Below the pieces are notes generated by a model. That model saw nothing but the letters and a program-made list of their open reading frames with translations. It searched no databases and was not told where the DNA came from. Made by a program: the position numbers and the translations under genes. Positions 6,712 through 7,478 of a DNA stretch of 7,478 bases are shown here, piece by piece. The DNA comes from Desulfobacterales bacterium (GTDB lineage: Bacteria > Desulfobacterota > Desulfobacteria > Desulfobacterales > Desulfobacteraceae), in assembly GCA_022361315.1 (NCBI GenBank), contig JAKSBB010000935.1, positions 1 through 7,478 of the forward strand. Direction: 5' to 3'. Within the stretch, counting starts at the first letter, position 1. Each line of letters begins with the position of its first letter.

Positions 6712-7233
6712 TCAATCCTTCGTATCCGCCGCTTCCAGGGCATCGGCAACCGCCGTTACCACTTCCGCTGCATTCATTTGACCACAGTCGATCTTGATAT
6801 CGCAGAATTTATCATACAGGGGCGTCCGTTCTTTGTAAAGATCGTCCACCCCCCGTCCCGGGTCAATGGCCACGCCCCTGGCCACCAGGTCGGACAGCCG
6901 TGTCATAAGCACTTCAAGGTCCACGGCCAGGTATACGATGGTGGCGATACTGGACAGGTGCTTCATGGCCTCTTCCCTGTATATCACGGAGCCGCCGGTG
7001 GCAATCACCTGATGGGAGCAGGCCAGGCTGTGAAGATGCTTTGCCTCAACATCCAGAAAGCCCTCAAGCCCTTCAGCTTCAATGATCTGGGCCAGACTCA
7101 TCCGCTCCTTTGTCTGGATCAGGATATCCGTATCCTGAAACGCAAACCCCATCTTTTTTGCCAGCAGCACCCCCACCGTACTCTTCCCCACGGCAGGCAT
7201 TCCAATCAACGCCAGGTTTTCTTTAATTTTCAT
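6712..7233 (-). CDS. Shikimate-kinase-family small-molecule kinase (substrate uncertain)
   Basis: This 173-residue cytoplasmic P-loop kinase is the usual AroK length. Visible motifs are Walker A GMPAVGKST (11-19), DTD (34-36), ATGGS with G80/G81, a lid arginine (R119) and R136 in ERTPLY, all expected of shikimate kinase. The position normally filled by the shikimate-binding arginine in G-x2-F-R-x2-E is leucine: GLEGFLDVEA, with F59, L60 and E63. The lid segment, ARGVAIDPGRGVDDLYKER, also differs from the common RPLL type. The fold and ATP use are clear. The acceptor may be shikimate or another hydroxylated acid such as homoserine. The ATG at 7233 has AGG 8 bases upstream and is preferred to the in-frame TTG one codon earlier. 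No other aromatic-pathway gene is nearby. The HTH-PBP gene follows after 60 bp. Confidence 0.88.
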   Translation of the reverse strand: MKIKENLALIGMPAVGKSTVGVLLAKKMGFAFQDTDILIQTKERMSLAQIIEAEGLEGFLDVEAKHLHSLACSHQVIATGGSVIYREEAMKHLSSIATIVYLAVDLEVLMTRLSDLVARGVAIDPGRGVDDLYKERTPLYDKFCDIKIDCGQMNAAEVVTAVADALEAADTKD

Positions 7234-7274
7234 CAATTTTGCCTATCGGTTTTTCACAATTCAACAGTTCGTCT

Positions 7275-7302
7275 TTTATATATCAGGTATATTCAGTGAA
7301 AA
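7275..7302 (-). promoter_or_regulatory. Proximal promoter candidate for the AroK-like gene
   Basis: On the minus strand, TTTTCA (7302-7297, 4 of 6) and TATAAA (7280-7275, 5 of 6) are 16 bases apart. Transcription would start near 7267, giving a leader of about 35 bases before the ATG at 7233. Found by eye in an AT-rich stretch. Confidence 0.38.
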
Positions 7303-7411
7303 CAGGAAGACATGCCTGGGCTGTGGTGTCAAGGGAAAACTGTTTTTCATGGGCGGAGAGAGTGAAACGGGTCTATTCTCTACTTTTTTCAAAGGGTCTT
7401 GATATTATCAT

Positions 7412-7460
7412 TGACTTTGTTACAAAAAATTAGATGAAAAACCCTGACTTTGTGACAAAA
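7412..7460. repeat. Pair of near-identical palindromic sites (operator-like)
   Basis: TGACTTTGTTACAAAA (7412-7427) and TGACTTTGTGACAAAA (7445-7460) match at 15 of 16 bases. Each holds an inverted repeat TTTGT-N-ACAAA (7416-7426 and 7449-7459). The centres are 33 bases apart, close to three helical turns, which suits two protein dimers on one face of the DNA. One copy covers the -35 and the other the predicted start point of the distal minus-strand promoter candidate. A further palindrome, TGATATTATCA, lies at 7400-7410. The binding protein is not known; the HTH-PBP regulator is one candidate. Confidence 0.55.
7429..7458 (-). promoter_or_regulatory. Distal promoter candidate upstream of the AroK-like gene
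   Basis: On the minus strand, TTGTCA (7458-7453, 5 of 6) and TCTAAT (7434-7429, 5 of 6) are separated by 18 bases, with a start point near 7422. Transcription would give a leader of about 190 bases before the AroK-like ATG. The palindromic repeats overlap the -35 and the start point, an arrangement typical of repression. The sites could equally serve a divergent gene beyond the right edge. Confidence 0.42.
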
Positions 7461-7478
7461 TACAATGGGCATGTAATA

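Noticed and set aside
7239..7433. Small plus-strand reading frame (64 codons) upstream of the AroK-like gene
   Set aside because: It spans the promoter candidates and palindromes, lacks a ribosome site, and its product resembles nothing I know.

Overview
The window most likely comes from a Desulfobacterota (former Deltaproteobacteria) chromosome. This rests on family resemblance, not a database search. The clues are a periplasmic-sensor hybrid histidine kinase with the short acidic C-terminal tail common in that group, a response regulator ending in the 'LPIC-x2-C-KKIRDD-GYW' module frequent there, and a one-component HTH/PBP-like regulator. Base composition looks moderately GC-rich and even throughout. 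I see no IS element, phage gene, tRNA, rRNA or CRISPR array.

Left part (1-1821, minus strand): a nucleobase-salvage unit. A uracil-phosphoribosyltransferase-like gene is followed 11 bp later by a cytosine permease (codB) that runs off the left edge. A promoter candidate and a hairpin with a T-tract lie upstream of the first gene, inside its predicted leader, which suggests transcription attenuation. No cytosine deaminase is visible; it may lie beyond the left edge.

Centre (1963-5704, plus strand): a two-gene signalling unit. A 1036-residue hybrid histidine kinase carries a signal peptide, two tandem SBP_bac_3-type sensor domains, one membrane segment, HisKA, HATPase and a receiver. It overlaps by 8 bp a 212-residue response regulator that has no DNA-binding domain and ends in a coiled coil plus a CxxC...CxxC module. 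Together they look like a phosphorelay sensing a small periplasmic solute, with an unknown output.

Right part (5719-7478, minus strand, convergent with the signalling unit): an AroK-family small-molecule kinase is followed after 60 bp by a regulator with an AlpA/excisionase-type HTH and a PBP-like ligand domain. The AroK-like protein lacks the family's shikimate-binding arginine, so its substrate is in doubt. Its upstream region holds two promoter candidates and a pair of near-identical palindromic sites 33 bp apart, one over a -35 element and one over the predicted start point.

No whole new system is evident. The best leads are the AroK-like kinase with altered substrate pocket, its operator pair, the attenuated phosphoribosyltransferase-codB unit, and the zinc-knuckle-like tail of the response regulator.
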